Assembly (NCBI RefSeq): GCF_004135625.1
Contig: NZ_SDPV01000002.1
Coordinates: 806,001 to 870,000 of the forward strand
Source: Pelagerythrobacter rhizovicinus
GTDB lineage: Bacteria > Pseudomonadota > Alphaproteobacteria > Sphingomonadales > Sphingomonadaceae
DNA length: 64,000 bases
Reading direction: 5' to 3'
The notes beneath the pieces are model-generated. The model saw only the letters and a program-made list of their open reading frames with translations. It searched no databases and was not told where the DNA came from. Below are positions 57,109-64,000 of this stretch, piece after piece (position 1 is the stretch's first letter; every line of letters begins with the position of its first letter). The position numbers and the translations under genes were made by a program.

Positions 57109-57190
57109 ACTCACGTCTCGTCAGCTTTGGAGCGGAATCAACTATTTTTCCTCCGTTGGCCGTGCCATGTTGCCGCCGGGGAGGGTCATC

Positions 57191-57649
57191 ATGTCTGCCG
57201 CATCCGCGTCGTTTCAAAAGTCGCTGGTCGTTGCCGGGGCGATTTTGTTTCTGTTGGGGCTGCTCCAAGGTGCGGCGGTCCAGTCGTTTGCCAATCCTAG
57301 GATGGCGCTGTCGGCGCATTTGACGGCCGTGCAAAGCGGCCTGGCGCTAATGATTGTCGGGGTAATCTGGCCTGCTGTTGGGTTGAATGCCACGCTTCTG
57401 AAGGTTGCCTGCTGGGCAGTCATTCTCGGGATGTATGGCCTCTGGCTGGGATTAACACTGTCGGCGGCGACAGGTGCCAGCGACGCACTGCCCATCGCTG
57501 GCGCAGGCTATAAGGCAGATTGGCTCTCCGAAGCGAGCGTATCGGCGATCGTTCTGGTCTCCAGCGGACTAATGACCCTGGGTTGGCTGCTGTTCGTAGT
57601 GGGCCTGATCCGTCGTCGTTCGGACGGTGTCACAACCGAACGGTTTTGA
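57191..57649 (+). CDS. Hydroxylaminobenzene mutase-like membrane protein
   Basis: A 152-residue membrane protein with four hydrophobic helices. The segment GAILFLLGLLQGAAVQSFANPRMALSAHLTAVQSGLALMIVGVIWP resembles HabA/HabB hydroxylaminobenzene mutases, including the ANPRM-LS-HL stretch. The known enzymes rearrange hydroxylaminobenzene to 2-aminophenol; activity here is untested. ATG at 57191 with GGGGAGG upstream. The gene and its flanks are visibly poorer in G+C than neighbours and contain more T-runs, hinting at transfer. Palindromes of the same design lie at 57083-57108 and over its stop codon (57626-57653). Confidence 0.7.
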   Translation: MSAASASFQKSLVVAGAILFLLGLLQGAAVQSFANPRMALSAHLTAVQSGLALMIVGVIWPAVGLNATLLKVACWAVILGMYGLWLGLTLSAATGASDALPIAGAGYKADWLSEASVSAIVLVSSGLMTLGWLLFVVGLIRRRSDGVTTERF

Positions 57650-57653
57650 CACC
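57626..57653. repeat. 28-nt palindrome overlapping the stop codon of the 57191 gene
   Basis: The outer arms GGTGTCA (57626-57632) and TGACACC (57647-57653) and the inner arms AACCG (57634-57638) and CGGTT (57641-57645) form one long near-perfect palindrome. It is a second copy of the element at 57083-57108, with the arms changed on both sides so that pairing is kept (GCGTCA/TGACGC there, GTGTCA/TGACAC here). Confidence 0.7.
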
Positions 57654-57802
57654 GCGCAACGGCGGCTTCTTTGGTGCCTTCCAAAAGCAGACTGTCACAA
57701 AATCACCCAGTTCCGGCACTCCCCTTTATGAGTTCACGACCTAGAGCCGGGGCTCATCACCATCGTCCGCCGCGCAGATAAGTCGCAAATCGCAACGCAC
57801 TA

Positions 57803-57830
57803 TTGACATCCCGGTAAGCAAGGGCAGGAT
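57803..57830 (+). promoter_or_regulatory. Possible promoter for CYP153
   Basis: A perfect TTGACA at 57803-57808 with a weak -10, CAGGAT (57825-57830), after 16 nt lies 54 nt before the CYP153 start codon. The -35 is convincing, the -10 is not. Confidence 0.3.
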
Positions 57831-57883
57831 GGCCGACACGCCACGCGCTGCGAGAAGACGTGCGGGCGGAGGAGAGAGAGCCC

Positions 57884-59221
57884 ATGGCAACGCAGATCGC
57901 CCAATCGCCTGCAACCTATCGCACTTCCCCCGTCGCCGTCGACGCACTGCGCGCGCACTTGGCCGAGCATCCCGAGGAGAAGTGGAGCCATACCCACCCC
58001 TACGACGTCAGCCGCAGCGACATCTACTACGAGGACCGGTGGCAGCCGATCTTCGCCGAGATGCGCGCCAAGGGGCCGCTGCACTGGGTCGACGAGAGCC
58101 CGGTGGGACCATACTGGAACGTCGTCAGCCACAAGGCGATCAGTCATGTCGAGGCGCTGCCCGAGCTGTTCTCCTCGAGCTGGGAACACGGCGGGATCAC
58201 GATCCTCAACAAGCTGGACGAGGAACAGCTCGCCGCGCAGGGCAAGGAGCGGTTCGAGCTGCCGATGTTCATCGCGATGGACCGGCCCAAGCATACCGGC
58301 CAGCGCCGCACCGTTGCCCCCGCCTTCACGCCGGCCGAGATGAAGCGGCTGGATGACGACATCCGCCGTCGCACCGGCGAGCTGCTCGATTCGCTGCCGC
58401 GCGGTGAAGTGTTCGACTGGGTGGACAAGGTCTCGATCGAACTCACCACCGGCATGCTGGCGATCCTGTTCGATTTCCCGTGGGAGGACCGCCGCCTGCT
58501 GACCTTCTGGTCCGACTGGGCGGGCGATACCGAGATCGCCATGGTGCGCGATCTCGACGAGATGCGGCACGAGATCCTGCGCGAGATGGCCGCCTACTTC
58601 CAGCAGCTCTGGGCCGAGCGCGCGAACAAGGAGCCCGGGCCCGACCTGATCTCCATGATGATCCACTCGCCGGCGATGAACCAGATGAGCCCGCAGGAAT
58701 TCATGGGCAACCTGGTGCTGCTGATCGTCGGCGGCAACGACACCACGCGCAACACGATGAGCGGGATCATCCACGGGTTCGACAAGTTCCCCGACCAGCG
58801 CAAGCTGTTCGAGGAGAACCCCGACCTGATCCCCAACGCGGTTCAGGAATGCATCCGCTACCAGACGCCCCTGGCGCATATGCGCCGCACCTGCACCGAG
58901 GATACCGAGCTGTTCGGGGAGCAGGTGAAAGCGGGCGACAAGCTGGTGCTGTGGTATCTATCGGGCAACCGCGACGAGGAAGTGTTCGAGAACCCCGACA
59001 AGCTCGACATCACGCGCGAGAACGCGCGACGGCACCTGGCGTTCGGCTACGGCATCCACCGCTGCGTCGGCGCGCGTCTGGCCGAGCTGCAATTGCGCGT
59101 GCTGCTGGAGGAGATGCACAAGCGGCGGCTGCGGGTGCATGTCGCCGGCGATGTCGAGCGGGTGCGCGCGAACTTCGTCCACGGCTTCCGCAAGCTCGAG
59201 GTGGAAGTGACGAGCTTCTAG
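57884..59221 (+). CDS. Cytochrome P450, CYP153-like
   Basis: A 445-residue soluble P450. The heme-binding loop is FGYGIHRCVGARLAELQLR with axial Cys394; the I-helix is GNLVLLIVGGNDTTRNTMSG; the ExxR is NAVQECIRYQTPLAHMRRT. The combined sequence FGYGIHRCVG-RLAELQLR and VRANFVHGFRKLEVEV at the C-terminus is the CYP153 pattern, known for terminal hydroxylation of medium-chain alkanes, terpenoids or fatty acids. Start at 57884 with GGAGGAGAGAG upstream. It needs a ferredoxin and reductase; a suitable reductase is at 52399-53625 but no ferredoxin gene is near. Converges on the PilZ gene. Confidence 0.93.
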   Translation: MATQIAQSPATYRTSPVAVDALRAHLAEHPEEKWSHTHPYDVSRSDIYYEDRWQPIFAEMRAKGPLHWVDESPVGPYWNVVSHKAISHVEALPELFSSSWEHGGITILNKLDEEQLAAQGKERFELPMFIAMDRPKHTGQRRTVAPAFTPAEMKRLDDDIRRRTGELLDSLPRGEVFDWVDKVSIELTTGMLAILFDFPWEDRRLLTFWSDWAGDTEIAMVRDLDEMRHEILREMAAYFQQLWAERANKEPGPDLISMMIHSPAMNQMSPQEFMGNLVLLIVGGNDTTRNTMSGIIHGFDKFPDQRKLFEENPDLIPNAVQECIRYQTPLAHMRRTCTEDTELFGEQVKAGDKLVLWYLSGNRDEEVFENPDKLDITRENARRHLAFGYGIHRCVGARLAELQLRVLLEEMHKRRLRVHVAGDVERVRANFVHGFRKLEVEVTSF

Positions 59222-59241
59222 CCTGCGCCGCGAGGTCCGGC

Positions 59242-59868
59242 TTATACGGGCGCGGAGAGCAGGCGCGGGCATTGCAGCCGCGCCGCCAGCAGCGCGAAAT
59301 CGCGCAAGTTGAACGTCGTGTCGAAAGTGAGACCGTAGCGGCTGCCGTCGCGCCAGCGGACCCTCGCCTCGATTTCCGGCAATCGGTCCGACATGATCCA
59401 CAGCGGTTGGCCGAGGGCGAGAAAGTGCGCGCATTCGATCCGTGCGCCATGCTGCGACAGGTTGACGAGGTCCGCCTCGATCCGCTCCCCGCCGCAGCGC
59501 AGATCGAGCGGCAGGTCGATGTCCAGCCGCAGGGGGCGCTTGGGATATTCGCCGGTTTCGGCGATCAGATTGCCAACTTCGACCGGCGCCGCGAAGCGAA
59601 AGCCGGCTTCGTTCCCGCGGCTCCACACGCGCTCGATCGCATGGCGGTCGCCGGTCTGAAGCTCCAGGAGCAGCGGCTCGCCGTCGGGAAGCGGATGGAA
59701 GCCGCGCAGACTGATGCCGGTCGCGGAAACGTCGCGGATCACGCACAGGAACTGGCCCTGCGGCGCGATGAGCTTTGCGGATCGGATGAGCAACGTGAAA
59801 CGCGGGGCCGCACGTTCCTCGCCCGTCGCGCCGTGGTTGATCGCGGTCTCGCCTGCCGGCTGTTCCAT
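59242..59868 (-). CDS. PilZ-domain protein, tandem domains
   Basis: A 208-residue cytoplasmic protein with two PilZ-like domains. The first has the complete c-di-GMP motif: Arg19-x3-Arg23 (ERAAPRF) and Asp46-x-Ser-x-x-Gly51 (DVSATG). The second (RPLRLDIDLPLDLRC, then LVNLSQHGARIE) keeps N-x-S-x-x-G but has a shortened RxxR, so it may bind weakly or not at all. It would sense c-di-GMP and change motility or surface behaviour; no partner is visible. It converges on CYP153 with 20 nt between them. Confidence 0.88.
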   Translation of the reverse strand: MEQPAGETAINHGATGEERAAPRFTLLIRSAKLIAPQGQFLCVIRDVSATGISLRGFHPLPDGEPLLLELQTGDRHAIERVWSRGNEAGFRFAAPVEVGNLIAETGEYPKRPLRLDIDLPLDLRCGGERIEADLVNLSQHGARIECAHFLALGQPLWIMSDRLPEIEARVRWRDGSRYGLTFDTTFNLRDFALLAARLQCPRLLSAPV

Positions 59869-59987
59869 TGGTTGCCTTTCGAAGGCGGGACATGCGAACC
59901 GCCGCCTCCGCCCGAGTGACAGGCCTTTACCGGAAATTGGTTACTATCGGCCTAAGGGGCAACGACGGATCCTGCGGATGCGGGCGC

Positions 59988-60072
59988 TGGTGCGGGCGGC
60001 GGGACTCGAACCCGCACGAGCAAAGCTCAGGGGATTTTAAGTCCCCGGCGTCTACCATTCCGCCACGCCCGC
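59988..60072 (-). tRNA. tRNA-Leu (anticodon UAA)
   Basis: An 85-nt cloverleaf on the minus strand with the acceptor arm GCGGGCG pairing to CGCCCGC, followed by discriminator A and an encoded CCA. The anticodon arm GGGGA-CTTAAAA-TCCCC gives anticodon UAA, the extra arm TGAGCTTTGCTCGT is long as in leucine tRNAs, and the T arm is GCGGGTTCGAGTCCCGC. Upstream of ihfB on the plus-strand map, with no adjoining integrase. Confidence 0.95.
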
Positions 60073-60126
60073 ACACCGCGGCTCGCCGGCCGCCGTTCCA
60101 TGAAATCGGCCCTGGCACGCGGGCCG

Positions 60127-60408
60127 TCAATCGGTGTTGAGACGCTCGCGCATTTCCTTGCCGGGCTTGAAGTAGGGCACGCGCTTGGCGGGCACATCGA
60201 CCGGCTCTCCGGTTCGCGGGTTGCGCCCGGTCCGGGCCTGCCGCTCGCGCGTGGAGAAAGCGCCGAAACCGCGCAGTTCGACCCGCCCACCCTCGGCCAG
60301 GCGCGCGGCGATCTCGTCGAAGAAGATGTCGACCACCTGTTCGACCTCCTCGGCGCGTAGCTCGGGATTGTCCTTGGCCAGAGCCTGCAGCAGTTCGGAT
60401 CGTATCAT
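60127..60408 (-). CDS. ihfB: Integration host factor, beta subunit
   Basis: A 93-residue histone-like DNA-bending protein. [91 protein letters not shown] shows the HU/IHF fold with the intercalating proline in NPRTGEPV and the long beta-arms. The AVEL-type residues and slightly longer arms favour IHF-beta over HU. Start at 60408, GGAGGGTAGGA directly upstream; the longer frame is Arg-rich and without family character. Cofactor for many regulatory and replication events. Confidence 0.93.
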   Translation of the reverse strand: MIRSELLQALAKDNPELRAEEVEQVVDIFFDEIAARLAEGGRVELRGFGAFSTRERQARTGRNPRTGEPVDVPAKRVPYFKPGKEMRERLNTD

Positions 60409-60578
60409 TCCTACCCTCCCGGCACATGGCCCGGCTAACCCAAGGGGCGTGCAAGGCCCTGATTTGCAACGCCGCCGTCGCGGCAGCCTAGTGCGACCCT
60501 GGGAAATTTCCAATGCCAGATGTGCGGTGATCGTGCAATCGCGGTGCGAAATGGCGCGCCGCATCGGGACGCGTCGCA

Positions 60579-60920
60579 TCAGCTATGCGCAAGCAGGTCC
60601 GCCGCGTCGATGTCGAGCCGCTTCATCCGGAGCCGGAGCTCGGGCCATTCCTCGGCCAGGAACTGCTCACGCTCGCTGCGCCGCAGCTTTTCCGCCGCGC
60701 CGGCGACGACATACATGCCGACGCCGCGCTGCACCTCGACCAGGCCGTCCGCCTGGAACTGCTGGTAGGCCTTGGCGACCGTCAGTGGATTGGCACCCTG
60801 CTCCGCCGCGAACGCCCGGACCGACGGCAGCATTTCCCCTTCGGCATAGACCCCCTCGATGATCGCCGCGGCGATCTGATCGCGCAGCTTGAGATAGACG
60901 GGGCGGCTCTGCTGGGTCAT
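60579..60920 (-). CDS. GntR-family regulator, YtrA-like
   Basis: A 113-residue DNA-binding repressor. The winged helix spans residues 7-78: [65 protein letters not shown], with LPSVRAFA-x-x-G-x-NP-x-TV as the recognition element. The short C-terminus with [16 protein letters not shown] helices is the small dimerisation tail of the YtrA subgroup. Start at 60920 with AGGA upstream. YtrA regulators usually sit with ABC exporters; here the divergent neighbour is a POT transporter. Confidence 0.92.
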   Translation of the reverse strand: MTQQSRPVYLKLRDQIAAAIIEGVYAEGEMLPSVRAFAAEQGANPLTVAKAYQQFQADGLVEVQRGVGMYVVAGAAEKLRRSEREQFLAEEWPELRLRMKRLDIDAADLLAHS

Positions 60921-60973
60921 CGGCAATCGGTCCTCGCGCGCGGCGGCGCTGCTGGTCAAGGTGCATCAGTGCC

Positions 60974-61002
60974 ATAATACAGCGCGGCGCGCAAGGTTCC
61001 AA
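60974..61002 (-). promoter_or_regulatory. Promoter of the GntR regulator
   Basis: On the minus strand TTGGAA (61002-60997) and TATTAT (60979-60974) are spaced by exactly 17 nt, about 54 nt before the start codon. The fit to a sigma-70 promoter is good. Confidence 0.6.
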
Positions 61003-61042
61003 GCCGCGGCAAATGAGGCCCGGTTTCGTCGGTAACTAATGC

Positions 61043-61070
61043 TTCACATGGCGGATTCTCGCGCTAGGGT
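61043..61070 (+). promoter_or_regulatory. Possible promoter for the POT transporter
   Basis: TTCACA at 61043-61048 and TAGGGT at 61065-61070, spaced 16 nt, lie about 50 nt before the POT start. Weak at both hexamers. The divergent GntR promoter starts only 40 nt away, so the regulator could control both. Confidence 0.35.
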
Positions 61071-61118
61071 GCGCCCATTCGGCGGCAGGCCGCACAAGAT
61101 TTCGGGGAAGGGTTTCGC

Positions 61119-62756
61119 ATGAAAGACATGGCTTTGTGGAGCGAGGGCGACTGGATTGCCGCTATCGCCAGCTGCATTCTGGCGCTGTTCCTGATCGCGG
61201 GGGCCTACGCCGTGACCCGCAAGCAGCCTGAAGTGGGCGGCCACCCAAAGGGGCTCTACATCCTGTTCTTCGCCGAAATGTGGGAGCGCTTCTCCTACTA
61301 CGGCATGCGAGCGCTGCTGATCTTCTATCTGACGCAGCACTGGCTGTTTAACGACAGCGCCTCGAATATCGTCTACGGGGCCTACGTCAGCCTGGTCTAC
61401 ATCACCCCGGTGCTCGGAGGCTGGCTGGCCGACCGCTATCTCGGCCAGCGCAAGGCGGTGGCGTTCGGTGCGGTGCTGCTCACCTTCGGCCACTTCCTGA
61501 TGGCGTTCGAAGGTACGGGCGGGCAGAACGATCCGACGATCAACGTGTTCTGGCTTGCGCTGAGCTTCATCATCGTCGGTTCGGGCTTCCTCAAGGCGAA
61601 CATCTCGGTGATCGTCGGGCAGCTCTATCCGCGCACCGACGTGCGCCGCGACGGCGCCTATACGATTTTCTACATGGGCATCAACGTCGGCGCGGCGATC
61701 GGCACGATCATCGCCGGCTATCTGGGCATCACCCTCGGCTGGGCCTATGGCTTCGGTGCCGCCGGCATCGGCATGTTGCTCGGCCTCATCGTGTTCATCC
61801 TCGGCAGACCGCTGCTGCTCGGCCAGGGCGAGCCTCCCAAGCTGCTCAAAAAGCGCCGCGAGTACCTGCTCTACGGCGTCGGCATCGTCGCGGTGGCCGT
61901 GATGTGGGTGTTGATCCAGTACCAGTCAGTCGTCGGCGGGCTTATGCTCCTTTCGGGCCTCGCGTTGCTGGGTTACGTGCTGTTCGAGGCATTCAAGCTC
62001 GAGAAGGAACCGCGCGAGCGCATGTTTGCGATCCTGTTCCTGATCGCGCTCCAGCCGCTGTTCTGGGGTCTGTTCGAGCAGGCGGGCGGTTCTCTCAACC
62101 TGTTCACGGACCGCTACATCGATCTCGGCGGCGTCCCGGCGCCCATTTTCCAATCGATCAACCCGATCTACATCATCCTCCTGGCCCCGATCTTCGCATG
62201 GCTGTGGACCTTCCTCGGCAGGCGGGGGCTCGAGCCTTCGACGCCGGCCAAGTTCGGTCTCGGCCTCGTGCAGCTCGGGTTCGGCTTCCTCGTCCTTGTG
62301 TGGGGCGCAGCGAGCGTCGGGCCGGAAGCGCTGGTGCCTGTCATCTTCCTGTTCGGCATCTACTTCTTCCACACCACCGGCGAGCTGTGCCTCTCGCCCG
62401 TCGGCCTCTCCGCGATGAATCGGCTGGCTCCGCGCCATCTCGCGAGCCTGATCATGGGCGCATGGTTCTTCGCCACCGCAGGCGGCAACTACGTCGCCGG
62501 CATGATCGGCGCCGCGACTGGCGGTGAGAGCGGTGAGATGACCCGCGCCGCGACGATGGACATCTATTGGAAGATCGGCCTTGTCGCGATCGGTGTCGGG
62601 ATCGTCGTCATCGTCGTCTCCGGCCTGATCAAGCGGCTGATGCACCTCGACACTTTGCGCGACGACAATGTCGGCGATGATCTCGAGGGCCAGGCGGAAG
62701 CCGGGATCGAGGCGCAGGAAGCCGGCATTCACCCGACGACCCGTCCGAGGGGCTGA
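61119..62756 (+). CDS. Proton-dependent oligopeptide transporter (POT/PTR family)
   Basis: Takes up di- and tripeptides with protons. The 545-residue protein has the ExxERFxYYG signature in FAEMWERFSYYGMRALLIFYL near residue 55, followed by GGWLADRYLGQRKAVAFG, NINVGAAIG-type helix 5 (FYMGINVGAAIGTIIAGYLG), and helix 10-12 segments with FFHTTGELCLSPVGLSAMNRLAP, the second family signature. Two extra N-terminal and central helices give about fourteen membrane spans, as in bacterial PepT. GGGGAAGGG precedes the ATG. A strong terminator follows. Confidence 0.95.
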   Translation: MKDMALWSEGDWIAAIASCILALFLIAGAYAVTRKQPEVGGHPKGLYILFFAEMWERFSYYGMRALLIFYLTQHWLFNDSASNIVYGAYVSLVYITPVLGGWLADRYLGQRKAVAFGAVLLTFGHFLMAFEGTGGQNDPTINVFWLALSFIIVGSGFLKANISVIVGQLYPRTDVRRDGAYTIFYMGINVGAAIGTIIAGYLGITLGWAYGFGAAGIGMLLGLIVFILGRPLLLGQGEPPKLLKKRREYLLYGVGIVAVAVMWVLIQYQSVVGGLMLLSGLALLGYVLFEAFKLEKEPRERMFAILFLIALQPLFWGLFEQAGGSLNLFTDRYIDLGGVPAPIFQSINPIYIILLAPIFAWLWTFLGRRGLEPSTPAKFGLGLVQLGFGFLVLVWGAASVGPEALVPVIFLFGIYFFHTTGELCLSPVGLSAMNRLAPRHLASLIMGAWFFATAGGNYVAGMIGAATGGESGEMTRAATMDIYWKIGLVAIGVGIVVIVVSGLIKRLMHLDTLRDDNVGDDLEGQAEAGIEAQEAGIHPTTRPRG

Positions 62757-62771
62757 GCTTTCGAAAAAACC

Positions 62772-62800
62772 GGGGCGCGGAGCGATCCGCGCCCCTTATT
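62772..62800 (+). terminator. Rho-independent terminator after the POT transporter gene
   Basis: The perfect 10-bp stem GGGGCGCGGA (62772-62781) / TCCGCGCCCC (62786-62795), with a GCGA loop, is followed by TTATT. It separates the POT gene from the amidohydrolase gene. Confidence 0.88.
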
Positions 62801-62823
62801 CATCCAGTTCTGGGGGCATCCGA

Positions 62824-64000
62824 ATGAGAGCAGCCATCCGCGTTCTTCTCGCAGCAACCGCCACGGCCGCGCTGGCCGCGTGCGCGACCGCCGAAGGATC
62901 GGGCGATTCCGCGAGGTCGGCGAGCGCCTACGATTATCCCGACACGCCCTATCCCTCGACCTATCAGCCCTATCCGGGCGTGCCGACCGCGCTGGTGGGC
63001 GCCACGGTCTATGACGGGGCCGGCGGGCGGATCGACAACGGGACGGTGCTGTTCGCCGACGGCAAGCTCGTCGGCGTGGGCGGCGCGGATCTCGCGATCC
63101 CGACGGGCTACACGCGGATCGACGGCACCGGCAAGTTCGTCACCCCCGGCGTGATCGACATCCACAGCCACCTGGGCGACTATCCGACCCCGTCGGTCGA
63201 TGCCCACTCGGACGGCAACGAGGCGACCGATCCGACCACCCCCGAGGTCTGGGCCGAGCATTCGGTCTGGCCGCAGGACCCGGGCTTCACCCGCGCGCTC
63301 ACCAACGGCGGCGTCACCGCGCTGCAGATCCTGCCCGGCTCGGCCAACCTGATGGGCGGCCGCTCGGTCACGCTCAAGAACGTGCCGAGCCGCACCGTCC
63401 AGGGGATGAAGTTTCCCGGCGCGCCCTACGGGCTGAAAATGGCCTGCGGCGAGAACCCCAAGCGCGTCTATGGCGGCAAGGGTCGTACGCCCTCGACCCG
63501 CATGGGCAACTTCGCGGTCAACCGCCAGACCTGGATCGACGCGCGTGAATATGCGGCCGGCGATCGCGACGACCGCGACCTCGCCAAGGAAACGCTCGCC
63601 GGCGTGCTCGACGGCGAGATCCTGGTCCACAATCACTGCTATCGCGCCGACGAAATGGCGCTGGTCATGGATATGGGCAAGGAGATGGGCTACCGCGTCA
63701 CCGCGTTCCATCACGCGGTCGAAGCCTACAAGATCGGCGACCTGCTGCGCGAGAACGACGTGTGCAGCGCGATCTGGTCCGACTGGTACGGCTTCAAGAT
63801 GGAAGCCTACGACGGCATCCCGGAAAACGCGGCGCTGCTCTACCAGGCGGGCGCCTGCGTGGTGATCCACTCCGACAGCGAGAACGGCATCCAGCGCCTC
63901 AACCAGGACGCGGCCAAGGCCCAGGCCGCCGGTGCGCGTATGGGGATTGAGGTCCCCGACGCCGACGTCGTCGGCTGGTTCACGCTCAACGCGGCCAAGG
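62824..64000 (+). CDS. Exported amidohydrolase lipoprotein, 5' part only
   Basis: The first about 392 residues of a metal-dependent amidohydrolase that continues beyond the window. It starts MRAAIRVLLAATATAALAACA, a signal peptide with lipobox LAAC (Cys20). After a Tyr/Pro/Ser-rich linker comes TALVGATVYDGAGGRIDNGTVLFADGKLVGVGG and the metal-binding GVIDIHSHLGDYPTP (H-x-H), then LTNGGVTALQILPGSANLMGGRSVTLK. Resembles imidazolonepropionase-like exported amidohydrolases; substrate unknown. Preceded by a terminator, so it has its own promoter in the short gap. Confidence 0.88.
   Translation, partial: MRAAIRVLLAATATAALAACATAEGSGDSARSASAYDYPDTPYPSTYQPYPGVPTALVGATVYDGAGGRIDNGTVLFADGKLVGVGGADLAIPTGYTRIDGTGKFVTPGVIDIHSHLGDYPTPSVDAHSDGNEATDPTTPEVWAEHSVWPQDPGFTRALTNGGVTALQILPGSANLMGGRSVTLKNVPSRTVQGMKFPGAPYGLKMACGENPKRVYGGKGRTPSTRMGNFAVNRQTWIDAREYAAGDRDDRDLAKETLAGVLDGEILVHNHCYRADEMALVMDMGKEMGYRVTAFHHAVEAYKIGDLLRENDVCSAIWSDWYGFKMEAYDGIPENAALLYQAGACVVIHSDSENGIQRLNQDAAKAQAAGARMGIEVPDADVVGWFTLNAAK

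Noticed and set aside
57520-57744. A 74-codon open frame running over the end of the hydroxylaminobenzene mutase-like gene.
   Set aside because: Overlaps the real gene out of frame and has no recognised motif or start signal.
59988-60072. tRNA-Leu as an integration site for a mobile element.
   Set aside because: No integrase gene and no repeat of the tRNA 3' end was noticed nearby.

Overview
The window is high-GC chromosomal DNA from an alphaproteobacterium, most probably a member of the Sphingomonadales close to Erythrobacteraceae (inferred). The basis is the gene content: a DUF3576 lipoprotein, an exosortase-A-type sugar ligase and glycosyltransferase pair, CYP153, a very large NAD-type glutamate dehydrogenase, and PHB metabolism. 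Coding is dense, with many 4-nt ATGA/GTGA overlaps and frequent GTG and TTG starts. I see no phage, no complete insertion sequence, no CRISPR and no rRNA. One tRNA-Leu is present.

Layout. 1-5445: an ABC exporter cut by the left edge, an intracellular PHB depolymerase, a DUF4126 protein, a lipoprotein, a thiolase and a MaoC hydratase. 5507-9901: a surface-polysaccharide block, with an O-antigen-ligase-like protein and a divergent glycosyltransferase, both of exosortase-associated type, then an unknown membrane protein with a long acidic tail. 10099-16297: glutamate synthase gltB-gltD with palindromic repeats in the leader, in the spacer and after gltD. 16410-23534: ung, RNase D, lptC-lptA, then a leftward leuS-lptE-holA operon and DUF3576. 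23879-28429: an outer-surface-like unknown, phaB, and small membrane and regulatory proteins including a TIGR02587/TIGR02588 pair. 28490-34072: murA, galU, an acyl-CoA ligase, an M23 peptidase, and a DUF455 ferritin-like protein. 34069-43396: bcp, glnE, an M28 peptidase, an agmatine deiminase, TauE, a GNAT protein and thrS. 43791-47479: a membrane-protein/XRE-regulator cassette, a tiny lipoprotein, a hydrolase, a TPR protein and an LLM oxidoreductase. 47616-54670: NAD-glutamate dehydrogenase, a class I-type ferredoxin reductase and queG. 54742-59868: a NatAB-like ABC exporter, an atypical-composition island with a hydroxylaminobenzene-mutase-like gene flanked by matching palindromes, CYP153, and a PilZ protein. 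59988-64000: tRNA-Leu, ihfB, a GntR regulator, a POT transporter, and an amidohydrolase cut by the right edge.

Together the genes form three visible themes. The first is the glutamate/ammonia node: GltBD, the GlnE adenylyltransferase and NAD-GDH. The second is envelope construction: LptA/C/E, MurA, GalU, an M23 peptidase and the exosortase-type sugar genes. The third is carbon storage and lipid turnover: PhaZ, PhaB, a thiolase, MaoC, an acyl-CoA ligase and CYP153. The most unusual local structure is the pair of long palindromes around the gene at 57191-57649. Their arms differ from each other by compensating base changes.
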